NCBI GenBank assembly: GCA_023014485.1
Contig: JAJOZX010005633.1
Span: forward strand, 62,001 to 126,000
DNA from: Bathynomus jamesi
Lineage: Eukaryota > Arthropoda > Malacostraca > Isopoda > Cirolanidae
Direction: 5' to 3'
Length of the DNA stretch: 64,000 nucleotides
The notes under the pieces were generated by a model. The model ran no database searches. It worked only from the letters and a program-made list of their open reading frames with translations, and was not told where the DNA came from. A program made the position numbers and the translations under genes. Positions 54,527 to 64,000 of this stretch are shown here, one piece after another (positions within the stretch are counted from its first letter, which is position 1; each line of letters starts with the position of its first letter).

Positions 54527-56030
54527 ATGGGTAAAAAAACGGAAGTCTGCAGTGTTAACTCGAAGTGATAGTGCCAAAAAATTCAGTGAAATTGGTGGAT
54601 AAAGTGTGCTTCAAGAAAGCAAAAGAGATAAACAGGAAATCTCTTTCTACAGTCCAGGAGCAGAATCTGGAGGAAAAGCTGAATAAACTTTTTGACATTT
54701 CTGCTTGCACCTGTAAGCTACCTGTTCGTCCCTGTGATGACAATGCTGTGAAGTGCAAGAAAGAAAATTGTCAAACACAGCACATAATCTGCACTTGTCC
54801 TCCCAGTAAGAAGGTAATGCTATTATTTTTTTAACTTTTAACTGGCCTAACTTAGTGCAATTAGGTGCCTTTTAAATGGAAGGAAATTCAATGCTTGTAA
54901 TTGAAAAATATCCGCATTTTCCTCCTTCTTTTGGAGTATGTGCTTGGAATTTCCAGGGGCAAAGTCAACCCAAGATTTGCTGCCTGGAAAATTGGACCAT
55001 TGCAAGATGGTTGACTTTGGCAATTAGATTGATGTGTCTGTGGACCAGAGGTGCTTACCCTCCAGAACTACAGGATAAGCTTTACCAGGCCATCAAGTTC
55101 ATTGTGGAAGTGTATGCAGTCAGTTGGTTTGAGATCAAAAGGGACAGCAAGTTCCACAATCAGCAGCTGTACATCTTCAACATGATCCATAGGATCAAGC
55201 AGCAGTCTGAAGAAATCCAGGGTGTTGCTTTCAAGAACCTGAAGTACAATGCTTTTGCCTTGCTGCCCGAGAATGTGCTGTACTCCATGATGAAGTCTGA
55301 TGACTTGGAAGTGAGAGAAGCTGCTCTCAAGAAAATTCTGTCCATCAGGTAAGCATTTATTAATTTTAAAAAATGTGAAAAAAAAATTTGATTATGGGGA
55401 TTTATTTAATAAAAAAAGGCCCGAGTTCTATAAATCCCATAATCGAATTTTTTTTCACATTTTCTTATCCCAATTCCCCCCCTCCCCTCTGATAATGGAA
55501 ATAATCTTACCTTCTTTCTGAAAAAAAATTCGATTATGGGGATTTATAGAACTCGGGTTTTTTTTTTTTTTAATTTAAGAGTAATTTAAATCAGCAATTC
55601 TGAGACTAATAGGGATTAAATCTTAAATTGGAATAAAAAATAAATTAATTATCATTCTTTCAGAAGTGGGAAGCCAGCCAAGAAGAGGCTGAAGAAGATC
55701 ACAGCCATCAACATTGAAGCTACCCACTGGTCAGAACTAATCAACCTTTCTCAAAGTGGCATCTGTGAACCTGCTCTCACAGTAGACTTTTCTGACCAGG
55801 AGCTTCAAGATGCATTGCTGAATGGCACCAAGCTGGAGCTGCCTGATCTGCCTTCACATTCTCAGAGTGTTGAAAGGGCCGTGAAGCTGACATCTGAAGC
55901 TTCCCACATTGTTTATGGACTCGAATCAAGGCACAAACACATTCTGGCCAAAGCCCTAAGCCGCCAGATGAGGCCTTCCTTTGCTTCTAAGGGCTCTTAC
56001 AGTGAAAATTATGATGATCTTGGGATCTAA
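54527..56030 (+). CDS. Uncharacterised spliced gene inside the nested transposon (internally deleted)
   Basis: Exon a (about 54527-54814) has a start MGKK at 54527 that needs one or two small frame corrections to reach LVDKVCFKKAKEINRKSL. It then encodes a Cys-rich segment (FDISACTCKLP, CQTQHIICTCP) and a GTAATG donor at 54815. Exon b (about 54900-55349) holds LQDKLYQAIKFIVEVYAVSW, ENVLYSMMKSDDLEVREAAL and a GTAAGC donor. Exon c (55664-56030) follows TTTCAG, holds LPSHSQSVERAVKLTSEASH and ends YDDLGI-stop; an AATAAA lies at 56081. The family (Cys-rich start, SHSQ/CHTQ-VER-VKL motif near the end) recurs in arthropods without a known function. Compared with relatives I recall, a middle part seems missing, so this copy is probably non-autonomous. 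Confidence in exact exon edges is moderate. Confidence 0.6.
55376..55575. repeat. Repeated and inverted AT-rich unit in the second intron
   Basis: ATTATGGGGATTTAT...AACTCGG appears at 55390 and 55533, and inverted at about 55422-55450 (CCGAGTTCTATAAATCCC). Two of the three can form a ~40-bp stem. Confidence 0.75.
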
Positions 56031-56489
56031 ATGTGTCTATTTGACTCTGTACATATTTGTTTTACTTTTTTTCAATAAAATTGTAACTTTTTTCAGGATT
56101 TTTTTATGAAAATAGCATGATTTTTTCGGCCGAAAATTGCGAAAATGCGGTAATTTTTCGGTACGATTTTTTGACGATTTTTGAAACGGTTTCCTCAAAA
56201 AACGGTTAAAGCTAGGGATCTGAAATGTTTTGTCAGTTATTATCATATTAAGCCCTGACTATCTCGACTAGTCCAAAGTCGATATCTAAAAAAATGCGGA
56301 AAATCAACCTACCTTAAATTGTACAAGTACTTCAAGAGAACGTGTACCAGAGAAGAAACTGAGGTTACAGAAACCTCGAATTATGATAGGATGCTCACGG
56401 AAGATGTCAACCTGGAGGACAATGCAGAGGGTAAGAAATTATGGGAATGAAACGGAAGCAAACACCATCAATGTCTGGTGTGAAACCAA

Positions 56490-58299
56490 AGTACCGGAAA
56501 TGGAAGGAGGAATACTTGAAGTATGTTTTTTTTACCCAAAAGTGAAGGTCTGAATTCCTACCCTTCTGGGCAGTGCATGTTTTGCCCTGTGAGATACAGC
56601 AATGCCTGTCTTGCTCCTTCAAAGTTGTTGTCTCACTTAAGCACTAAACATCCTCAGCATAAGAACAAATCAGTCAAGTTTTGTGAAGCAACACCAGCTG
56701 CCCACTTGAAGCAACAGAACTCACTGGAGAAAGCAGTGCTTTATCTGGAATGGGAAGAGAAGCCTCTATTAATGACTTCCATCAAGATAGCTCATATTCT
56801 GTTACAGAAAAAGCAACCATTTGTCGAAGCAGAGAATGTGATTTTGCCATGTCTGGAAGTTGTTGCTGAGTATATTCATGATGGAAAGAAAGCAGTGGAA
56901 AAAGTGAAGAGAATTCCCCTATCCAATTGTACGATGAAGAGAAGATGTACATCAGTTGCGGAAAACTTGAAAAGTCAGTTACTTGGCAAGCTTAGAGAAG
57001 CAGCTTGCTTTGGACTTCAATTTGATGATACAACTGACATCAGAAATGGGGCTCAACTGATTGCGTACTGCAGATTCCCTGATGTACAAGCAAAGAAGAT
57101 ATCGGAGCACTATCTTTTCTGCTTGCCAGTAGGCATTCACACCACTGGATATGCAATATTTACAAAGCTGGATGAATTCATACAAGAGGCAGACCTGGAC
57201 TGGACCAAATGTGTTGCTGTGACTACTGATGGAGCTGCCGCAATGCTTGGATCTTTGCAGGGAGCAGTCACTCGAATCAAGAACGTATCACCCAACTGTG
57301 TTTCAACCCACTGTTTCATTCACAGACAAGTATTGTCTTCAAAGAGGCTATCTATGTCTGTACTGAAAGCAAAACAGGCTGAGAAAAATGATCTGGAAAA
57401 AGTTCTTGAGGATGTTGTGGAAATCGTATATGCTGTACGTGCAAATGCCAAAAAATCATGCCTGTTTTCTGAAGTGTGTAAGGACATGAGTGCAGAATAT
57501 ATGCAATTCATTTTCCATGCTGAAGTCCGATGGCTTTCGAGAGGAAAAGTAAAGAGGACAAGGAGAAGGCATCTAAATTACAGGATCTCTACTGGCTGGC
57601 AAGACTGCATTACATGGCTTCAGTTTTTGAGCACTTCAACAAGCTAAATCTGTCTATCCAAGGAAAAGGAGGAGACATATTTGATGTCACCAGTAAAGTC
57701 GAGGCTTTCAAATTAAAACTTAATCTTTAGAAAAATCATTCCCAAGAGAAGGACTTTTCTCACTTTGTTCAGCTTGATGACTTCATGAAGCACGGTCATT
57801 GGGAAGATAAGGCTCCTAATTTGGAAGAAAGGGTGAAAGATCTCATTCTCTTTCATCTTGAGCTCTTGAAGGAGAACTTGGAGGAATATTTCTCAGTAGA
57901 TGAGGCTGCATCACTGAAGGGAAAGATGTGGATATGGTAGTGAATCCATTTGTGTCGGAGCATATGAAAGCGGTTCAGCTGGGAAACAACATGGAGTCAC
58001 TTCTGGACTTGCACACAGATTTTGGACAGAAAGCTTCCTTCTCAACCTTCAAATACTATGGGAATTTCTGGGTATCTCAACTAGATTTTCCTGAATACCG
58101 ATCCCTCTCAGAGGAAGCCTTGTTCATTCTTGTTCACATGGCCACTACATATCTTTCAGAGCAAGGATTCTCATCACTGGTGGAGATCAAATCTAAGAAG
58201 CGGAATGCTCTCCTTGATGTTGATCCTCTGATGCAGGGAGCTCTTGAAACCTCCATCACTCCTGACTGTGGTGCAATTGCCAACCAAATTCAAGAGTAG
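56490..58299 (+). pseudogene. hAT transposase, BED zinc-finger type (SCAND3/ZBED-like), broken
   Basis: A BED-finger start (about 56490-56650: KYRKWKEEYLKY, then CMFCPVRYSN...PSKLLSHLSTKHPQH). The main 374-residue frame (56523-57647) carries FGLQFDDTTDIRNGAQL (first catalytic Asp region), VTTDGAAAMLGS (second Asp) and STHCFIHRQVL, then FHAEVRWLSRGKV, the usual hAT C(H)xxH-RW region. The frame shifts at about 57545 (LQDLYWLARLHYMASVFEHF) and breaks again at 57730 and 57930. The C-terminal dimerisation domain at 57928-58299 includes LVHMATTYLSEQGFSSLVEI and KKRNALLDVD. Overall order and length (about 590 residues) fit this transposase family. Confidence 0.88.
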
Positions 58300-59959
58300 G
58301 AAAGTCACTAGCTGTACAGCTGTAATTGGCAAAGAAGAATGTGCATACAGTTGTGTCATATATGAATTTAGATTTTAGACATTATTTACTCTAGCTGTAA
58401 TTATGTAATTGTAATGTGATACTTATAATTCAAGTCATAATAAATAAAGTACACTATGAATTAGAAACTTTACATTTCCACTGCATTCAAAGTGTGGTGA
58501 ATGAATTATGAATAAAATATTTAGGGTGAATGATACTGGAAAAGGTTGAGAAGCACTGAACTAACTGCCCGTTCCTGGCTCGTATGTGCTTCATTAATGC
58601 CAGTCACGTCTGATGTAATGATCCGCGGTAGCACGGCTGTCCCATAGGCATAGGAAACAACAGTATTTCGTGAACCCTCCTTGCATGCCCATTAACATAC
58701 CAATGACTTTGAGATCACCACAGATATTCCATTGATGAGTGCTGAATTGGATTGCTTTGAGTAGTATTCATGTTATCGTACGTTTCCTTTAGATGAACGG
58801 AGTGGGCGATCGGGATGGACGGCTTTAAGTTCCTGTTATGCAGGAAAACCGCTTTCAAGCTTCGCTGTGAAGAATCAATGAAGAGGCGCCACTCAGATGG
58901 TGTGTATACTTGTAATAAGTTCTCGAAAAGTACATTGATATCATGGCAATATCAAAGCGGACCGTCTACTGTAAAGACTGTCGCCAAATCATGGTTTCGT
59001 TTTCGATAGCGACACGGACGTTCTTCTCAAGTAAGTGTTTCTGCTTGAGTCTCGAGGAGAGAAGTTCTGATTTCTCTTTGGAGAGGGCTAGGTCTCTAAT
59101 AAGGTCATTCAACTCGTTTTGGGTAAGCCTTTCCGGCTCCGATTGCTCTTCGTCAGGTTTGTAGTCAAGATCGACCGAAGGTCCCGCATCTCCGCCAATC
59201 GCACCTTCGTCGGATTCCCTTTCGTCTTCTAAAGAATCGAGTCCATGCTGTGAAGGTACCGGAATCGGCATCGTGCCATCGTGAGGGATCGGTCTGATCG
59301 CGGAGTCTACGTACGGACAAACGATGTTATGCTTGTTCTTCACGGAGAATCCAGTTGTGTCAACATTGCAAAAGTAACAATCGCCATAATGGTTTCTCGA
59401 CTCCCTCCATATCATGGGTATAGCGAACGGCATCGACTTTTTCCTTTGGTTCAACCAGTCACGTAATCCATTCGAACAAGCGGTAGAGATAACCTGTGGC
59501 GCCCACGCCTTATCTTGGGCGTCTAGTGGACAGCCGAAGTATAACTGGTAAAGTTTTTCGAAGATCCATCGTGATTGTACGCCGTTGTAATTTAGTCGCG
59601 AACGAGCCGCACACGTAACAGAAATTGTCGGGGTGATTTTTACACTTTCGAGGTATGATGATCGATGAGTGGGTTGATGTAAATCACCTAAAAAAATAAA
59701 ATGTGTAAGTGGGCGACACAAAACAAAACGCAACACACAACTAGACATGTGACTGTTACGCCAAAGAATAAAAGGGTGATATGTGTGTAACGTTTACAAA
59801 TTTGTGGCCAGCAACTAACTGCTCTCACCTAAAATACCACAAGACAACCTGCGGAAAGTCTAAGTTGAAACGACAAAATGCCGTACATGAGGGGCAGAAA
59901 TGGTAAAGCAAAAACCTACACCTAAGCTGCAACGCCAAAATATTCGGCTACATGTATAA

Positions 59960-60250
59960 ATGACGCATATTATGTGTATATATAGTATTATATATTATAT
60001 TATATGTAGTTATATGCATATTATATATATATATTATTATATTATATTATATAAAGGACGCATATTATATATTGTGTATATAGTATTATATATTTATTAT
60101 ATATAGTATTATGCATATTATATATATTATTATATTATATAAAGGACGCATATTATATACTCTGTGTGTTTGTATACTATTATATATTATTATATATAAT
60201 CATATGTATATTATATAGTATTATATTATATATATTATTTTTATTATATG
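59960..60250. repeat. TA-rich minisatellite, ~90-bp unit
   Basis: GACGCATATTATAT recurs at about 59963, 60057 and 60146, each followed by a TGTGT and TAGTATTATATAT stretch. Confidence 0.75.
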
Positions 60251-60255
60251 ATATA

Positions 60256-60989
60256 CAGGGTGGGCGGAAAGTAGCTCCCTATTTTGGATTGGTAAAAAAA
60301 CACGTATATTATCCATTTATTTCAGAAGAAATAATATGAAAAGGTAGGCATACATGGTAGGTTTTCTCTAAAATTCAATGTGGGCTCCAACTCTTTCCAC
60401 CAGCTTCTGGAGCCGCCCAGGAATGGCGGTCCACTGACTTTAGCAGGAACTCCGGCGGGAGGACATGACTTCCGAATTCGGTCCTCCAGTTCTTCCAATG
60501 TCCTCGGTTTGGTGCGGTAGACTTCTTCCTTTACCCACCCCCAAAGAAAGAAGTCGCACGGTGTCAAGTCGGGGCTCCTGGCTGGCCATTGTTGTCCGTG
60601 AGTGGCTGGATGCCCACTTCCCTGGGCGTTGGATGGGTCGTCGTGGTCCAATCAATGGCCAGCCAGGAGCCCCGACTTGACACCGTGCGACTTCTTTCTT
60701 TGGGGTGGGTAAGGAAGAAGTCTACCGCACCAAACCGAGGACATTGGAAGAACTGGAGGACCGAATTCGGGAAGTCATGTCCTCCATCCCGCCGGAGTTC
60801 CTGCTAAAGTCAGTGGACGCCATTCCTGGGCGGCTCCAGAAGCTGGTGGAAAGAGTTGGAGCCCACATTGAATTTAGAGAAAACCTACCATGTATGCCTA
60901 CCTTTTCATATTATTTCTTCTGAAATAAATGGATAATATACGTGTTTTTTTACCAATCCAAAATAGGGAGCTACTTTCCGCCCACCCTG
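60256..60989. mobile_element. Palindromic mariner derivative (two inverted 3' halves)
   Basis: The left arm 60256-60588 is the inverted copy of 60657-60989 with few differences (GTGGACTG/GTGGACGC region, one extra G near 60707). Both ends are CAGGGTGGGCGGAAAGTAGC TIRs, with TA outside. Each arm encodes the C-terminal end of a mariner-like transposase: PARSPDLTPCDFFLWGW (last catalytic Asp), VYRTKPRTLEELEDRIR, RLQKLVERVGAHIEFREN. The ~68-bp centre encodes the segment just before (REWLDAHFPGRWMGRRGPI). The 5' half of a normal element is absent. Confidence 0.93.
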
Positions 60990-61140
60990 TATATTAATAA
61001 TATAATATTATGATCGGTCTCATCTCGAAAACTAGACGTGCTAGAGGAAAACCGAAAACAGATTTAGAATCAGCGTCCCAACAGCTATCTAGTCCACCCA
61101 TAATTATATCTGATGAAAAATACTTGTTGGCCAGTGATAA

Positions 61141-62540
61141 TTATTAAAATAATACTGAATTTTTGAGTTGGTTTTAATGTCTTTATTATTCCTGATTTTT
61201 AGTTCCATACCTTAAGCTAAAATTTATTCTGTTTGGTTTACTTTTAATAACATAAAACATTACACGTCAAACCTGTCTTAGTGACCACCTCCTCAGAACG
61301 GTCACCCGCTCTTAGCGGACACTTAAAATCTTTCCCCAAACGTAAAACCCGCGTATAATAAATACCTTTTACACAGCGGCCGCCTGTTGAATGCGATCAA
61401 CAACCATAAAAATTATCTCCCTTGGCCCGATCGTTCCTGTGCACACCAGCCATTATTCTTGCAAAGTGCACAATCGTTTGATAAAATGGCCTGTTGGCCA
61501 ACTTGCTCAGTTTTCTTCGCGAACGTACAAAAAGCTGTTTATGGAAACGCTTTTTAAACCAACACGAAAGATTTTAGACAAATTTGAACAAAATTTAGGT
61601 AACATTTAATGATGATTACGTGTACTGATACTTATACATGCAGTATATTCGATTTAAATGAAAACAAAATGGTGGCCACCTAACCTCTATGGAAAAACCA
61701 CCTGTCTATAAAGGCTACGATGATTGTATCCTTTGGGTGGCCTTTATAGACGGGTTTGACTGTATATGGGTGGTCACAAAAACTGATAATTTTATCTTGA
61801 GTCGAACAGTTATTTGGAGAAATTTACAATTCATATGCCTTTGCTAAAACAATCGTAAGACTCTCTCTCTCTCTCTCTTTCTCCTCACGTGTACACCATC
61901 AATTTTATGCGACACATTGACAATCGTCCCTGAAGTTGAAGGCGCTCATATTAAACATGCTTCTTTGTGGAAGACATTAAAATCCGGACAGATTATTTTG
62001 ATAAAGGCATAAATGTGAACTATAAATTCCCACGAATAAAAGTTAGGCTAAAAAAAAAATTACCAGTTCTTTTCTGAACTTGCATTATGTAATTATGTAA
62101 AAGGAAAAAATGTAAAATTACATATTACAAATGTATAGAAGTTGTGTCTAACAAAACGGTATGGCATACGAGGGAACTTATCATTTTAACTTATTTCAGC
62201 ATAACCTAACGGTCCTAACCTAACCTAATCTAACACAACACAACCTAGATCGAAAAGCGTACTACAGTATTGGTAAATGCTCAACATTATGTTACACGTT
62301 AAAAATGGAAAACGGAAAAAATTAGTTTTTAGGAAGAACGTGACAATGGTATGGAAAACTCGTGTAAAAAGAATCTTGGATCAGAGGATGAACTCAAAAG
62401 TGTTAATGGGCTGTAAGACACAATGTCAAATACGTCATTGACGTTACGTTTCGTTATACGTTATGATTTCAATTTGAACTTGAAGCGCACAATTTAAAGT
62501 ACTTCCATTCTATTGCGTCTTAAAGCATCATATCAACTTC
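61141..62540. other. Non-coding; short simple repeats only
   Basis: (TC)n at 61859-61880. CCTAACCT-type degenerate repeats lie at 62203-62246 (seven imperfect 5-6-mers). A pair of inverted segments near 61265 and 61745 (CAAACCTGTCT / AGACGGGTTTGACTG) may bound a ~490-bp element. Confidence 0.5.
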
Positions 62541-62544
62541 GAGC

Positions 62545-62717
62545 CAGTGCCTGGAACTCGCTGGTAAACATTGTTTCCCTATGAGCGAAGTAAGCACACT
62601 GAGGTCGGGGGCTCGACTGCCACCGATGAAACTGGTAATGATAACATAGGTTAGATCAATGGCCCGCATTATTAGTCAGGCTTGATCGCTGGACCAATTT
62701 CTGGTCCTTCTGGCTGA
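62545..62717 (+). repeat. tRNA-derived SINE family B, copy 2
   Basis: Colinear with 35935-36110: AACTCGCTGGTAAACATTG, TTTCCCTATGAGCGAAG, GGTCGGGGGCTCGACTG (decayed B box), AATGGCCCGCATTATTAGTC. Confidence 0.65.
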
Positions 62718-62765
62718 TTTAGAGTTGAGATATATAAATAATTATTTATATATCTCAACTCTAAA
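62718..62765. repeat. 48-bp perfect palindrome
   Basis: TTTAGAGTTGAGATATATAA is followed directly by its exact complement with no spacer (centre at 62741/62742). It lies at the end of the SINE. Confidence 0.95.
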
Positions 62766-63002
62766 TTCCTTGCACCTCAAATTGTCTCCCTCACACTAAC
62801 AAATAATATTTAGTTACAAACATATTTCATACTTATTAAGTTATATCACTTATCTGTCATCTGTTATGTATTGTCTATATATCAACCTCTCGCGGAAAAT
62901 GATTCCAGGGTGGTGTAGCAATCTACATTAATGTTAACTAATCATTAACTAATGATAAGTTAATTTATACTTCATGCGGTTACTAAACATGAAATTATTA
63001 AC

Positions 63003-63008
<6 letters not shown>

Positions 63009-63034
<26 letters not shown>
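63009..63034. repeat. (GT)n microsatellite
   Basis: 26-bp GT run. Confidence 0.95.
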
Positions 63035-63239
63035 ATAAGTAGATGTGAGGAAATTATAGTAAAAGTGAAAGTCAAACTGTGTAAAATGAAATTATACTTC
63101 AAAAATGGTATTTGAAAGTAATTAATTTGATTGGGGAGACATCACTAATAGAGTGAATACAAAAATCAGGAAGCAAAATATATATAAGACAGGAGATAAG
63201 AGAAAAGAATTTGTAAAAATTAAATATGAATTAATATAC

Positions 63240-63850
63240 GGGGTGGTGCATAACTTTTGTCCAAACGTATGGGGAAGAATTAGTGATTGATATGTTATAT
63301 TTGATAGTTTTACTTATATTCTAATATGACGTATTCTATGTTTTAGGAAGAAATGTGAACCATATCAGACGTACTGAATGACAGCGAGGACCACAGATTT
63401 ATTGATCGGATACGAGCCAAAGCATCCCGTGAAGCAATGGGAACAAGAACAACATTTATCAATCGAAAGTGGATTGCTTAAAGGTTGAGACGAACGGACG
63501 AAGTGAACGGTCGGTTACCAGAAACTGGAAAAAAGGTTACGATAACTGCTCTACTGAATTTGGGGAAGGGCGAGCGGAAAAAAATGGTCACAAGGGAGCA
63601 AAGCAGTCACTGATGCGAATAGGGGAAAATGGCGAGAAAGCAATTCGAGCGTCGCCAGAGAGATATTGCAGAAGCGGGCAAAACAAATTTGGACTGTTCG
63701 GAGACCGAATTATCAAAATGATTGGGTAAAATCTTACTGGCTTCTTCGCCACTTCTTGGTAATATTCATTGTCATAGATGTTGTCGACTGAGAGGGACCA
63801 TGCCCGATCATTTTGATAATTCGGTCTCCGAACAGTTCAAATGAAGAACT
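63240..63850 (+). mobile_element. Tc1/mariner-like fragment with inverted internal duplication
   Basis: A possible TIR starts GGGGTGGTGCATAACTTTTG at 63240. From about 63410, broken frames resemble a transposase HTH region (RAKASREAMGTRTTF, NRKWIA, RSERSVTRNWKKGYDNCSTE, FGEGR). At 63689-63727 and 63797-63838 a ~37-bp segment (CTGTTCGGAGACCGAATTAT) is present in opposite orientations. It could continue past the window end. Confidence 0.5.
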
Positions 63851-64000
63851 CATTACTTGGCGCAAGATGCAAGACGTCTTTCTTCTCCCAATCCTGAAGA
63901 TAATCACAAAACCACATTAGATCTTCGATATTCAAAACTGTTTTCATTGGTTTTGGACATGAAAGGGTTTCAAGCCAGTCCGTGCACGATAGCGCTGAGT

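Larger units (their letters stand above)
54121..56314 (+). mobile_element. Third-level nested DNA transposon with GGTAGGTTGATT ends
   Basis: The left end GGGTAGGTTGATTATGG is mirrored at the right end by AATCAACCTACC (56303-56314). A second inverted block follows further in: TTGGACTAGTCTAGATAG at 54150-54167 and its complement at about 56258-56275. The target duplication is not clear (TTATA left, TTAAA right; possibly TTA or TTAA). It contains the spliced gene at 54527-56030. About 2.2 kb. Confidence 0.75.
53601..58558 (+). mobile_element. BED-type hAT transposon nested in the CACTG element
   Basis: TIRs are CAGTGCTTCTCAACCT and its complement AGGTTGAGAAGCACTG (one mismatch region), a well-known hAT terminus type. 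Flanking 8-mers AACTATAG and AACTAACT match at 5 of 8 positions. It carries a SCAND3/ZBED-like transposase and contains a third transposon at 54121-56314. Removing it re-joins the outer protein's reading frame region. Confidence 0.9.
52990..59748 (-). pseudogene. Uncharacterised transposon-borne protein, interrupted by a hAT element
   Basis: N-terminal part (59748-58966): SRLNYNGVQSRWIFEKLYQL, a DQDKAWAPQVISTACSNGL segment, a CYFC pair (HYGDCYFCNVDTTGFSV), an acidic linker and a coiled-coil-like helix. 58960-58560 continues in broken frames (DSSQRSLKAVFLHN, IPIAHSVHLKETY). After the hAT the protein resumes (53613-53143): DPKTFLPPPDIKLGLMKNF, KLKEGIFVGPQIREVL, FLHSHLDFFPENLGAVSDEQ, GERFHQDI. 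Then, past a frameshift near 53150, MLADYCWMLYRDDPDK follows. I know this as a repeated arthropod protein family without an assigned function. The Cys pairs look like zinc ligands. The conserved His/Asp/Glu residues of the second half (HSHLDFFPEN, GERFHQD) could be catalytic, which is inference. Confidence 0.8.
52830..61136 (-). mobile_element. CACTG-type DNA transposon with ~130-bp TIRs, encoding an uncharacterised protein
   Basis: Left end CACTGGCCGACAAAATC and right-end complement CACTGGCCAACAAG. A long shared inner TIR part (ACGCTGATTC-AAATCTG, TTTTCGGTTT, CCTCTAG) extends to about 130 bp. An exact 4-bp ATAA flanks both ends (52826-52829, 61137-61140). Its minus-strand gene is split by a hAT (53601-58558). 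A mariner derivative (60256-60989) and a TA-rich minisatellite also sit inside. Without these insertions it is about 2.6 kb. The CACTG start suggests the CACTA/Mirage/Chapaev group, and the 4-bp duplication fits Chapaev best; that placement is inference. Confidence 0.82.

Noticed and set aside
62203..62246. Arthropod telomere repeat (TTAGG)n
   Set aside because: Only a few degenerate CCTAA-like words, also seen elsewhere as part of dispersed repeats; not a telomeric array.

Overview
The window looks like nuclear DNA of an arthropod, most likely a crustacean. The one host gene that can be fully modelled is a spliced BTB/POZ zinc-finger gene of the arthropod type. The retrotransposon relics resemble those common in decapod genomes; that placement is my inference and was not searched. 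The background is AT-rich, with many (TA)n and (CA)n microsatellites, large introns and very dense mobile DNA. No rRNA gene, intact tRNA gene or CRISPR array was seen.

0-5.3 kb: an RTE-like LINE 3' end split by a tRNA-derived SINE, a deleted mariner-type element with its terminal inverted repeats (TIRs), then AT-rich DNA.

5.7-30.3 kb (minus strand): the BTB-ZF gene. Seven coding exons with canonical splice sites join in frame into about 502 residues: BTB domain (exons 1-3), acidic linker (exons 4-5), four C2H2 fingers (exons 6-7). Intron 1 (14.4 kb) and intron 2 (6.8 kb) are filled with transposons. These include a GC-rich, apparently full-length 6.4 kb LINE in sense with the gene, CR1- and jockey-like relics, a mariner split by a hAT element, a hAT derivative with a perfect 8-bp target duplication inside a SINE, and several foldback elements. 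A 5' non-coding exon must lie above 30.3 kb but was not found.

30.3-50 kb: no convincing coding gene. It holds tRNA-derived SINEs (one apparently dimeric, one forming a 104-bp perfect hairpin), a 295-bp tandem array with an inverted copy, foldback repeats, microsatellites and GC-richer promoter-like islands.

50-61 kb: a deleted Tc1 element, then a nested set of DNA transposons. An outer element (52830-61136) has CACTGG ends, about 130-bp TIRs and a 4-bp ATAA duplication, and encodes a protein family I know only as uncharacterised. It is interrupted by a BED-type hAT element. That hAT is itself interrupted by a third transposon carrying a second uncharacterised, intron-containing gene. A palindromic mariner derivative sits near the outer element's right end. 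Linking two anonymous protein families to defined transposon ends is the most interesting result here.

61-64 kb: SINE fragments, a 48-bp perfect palindrome and a Tc1/mariner fragment near the window edge.
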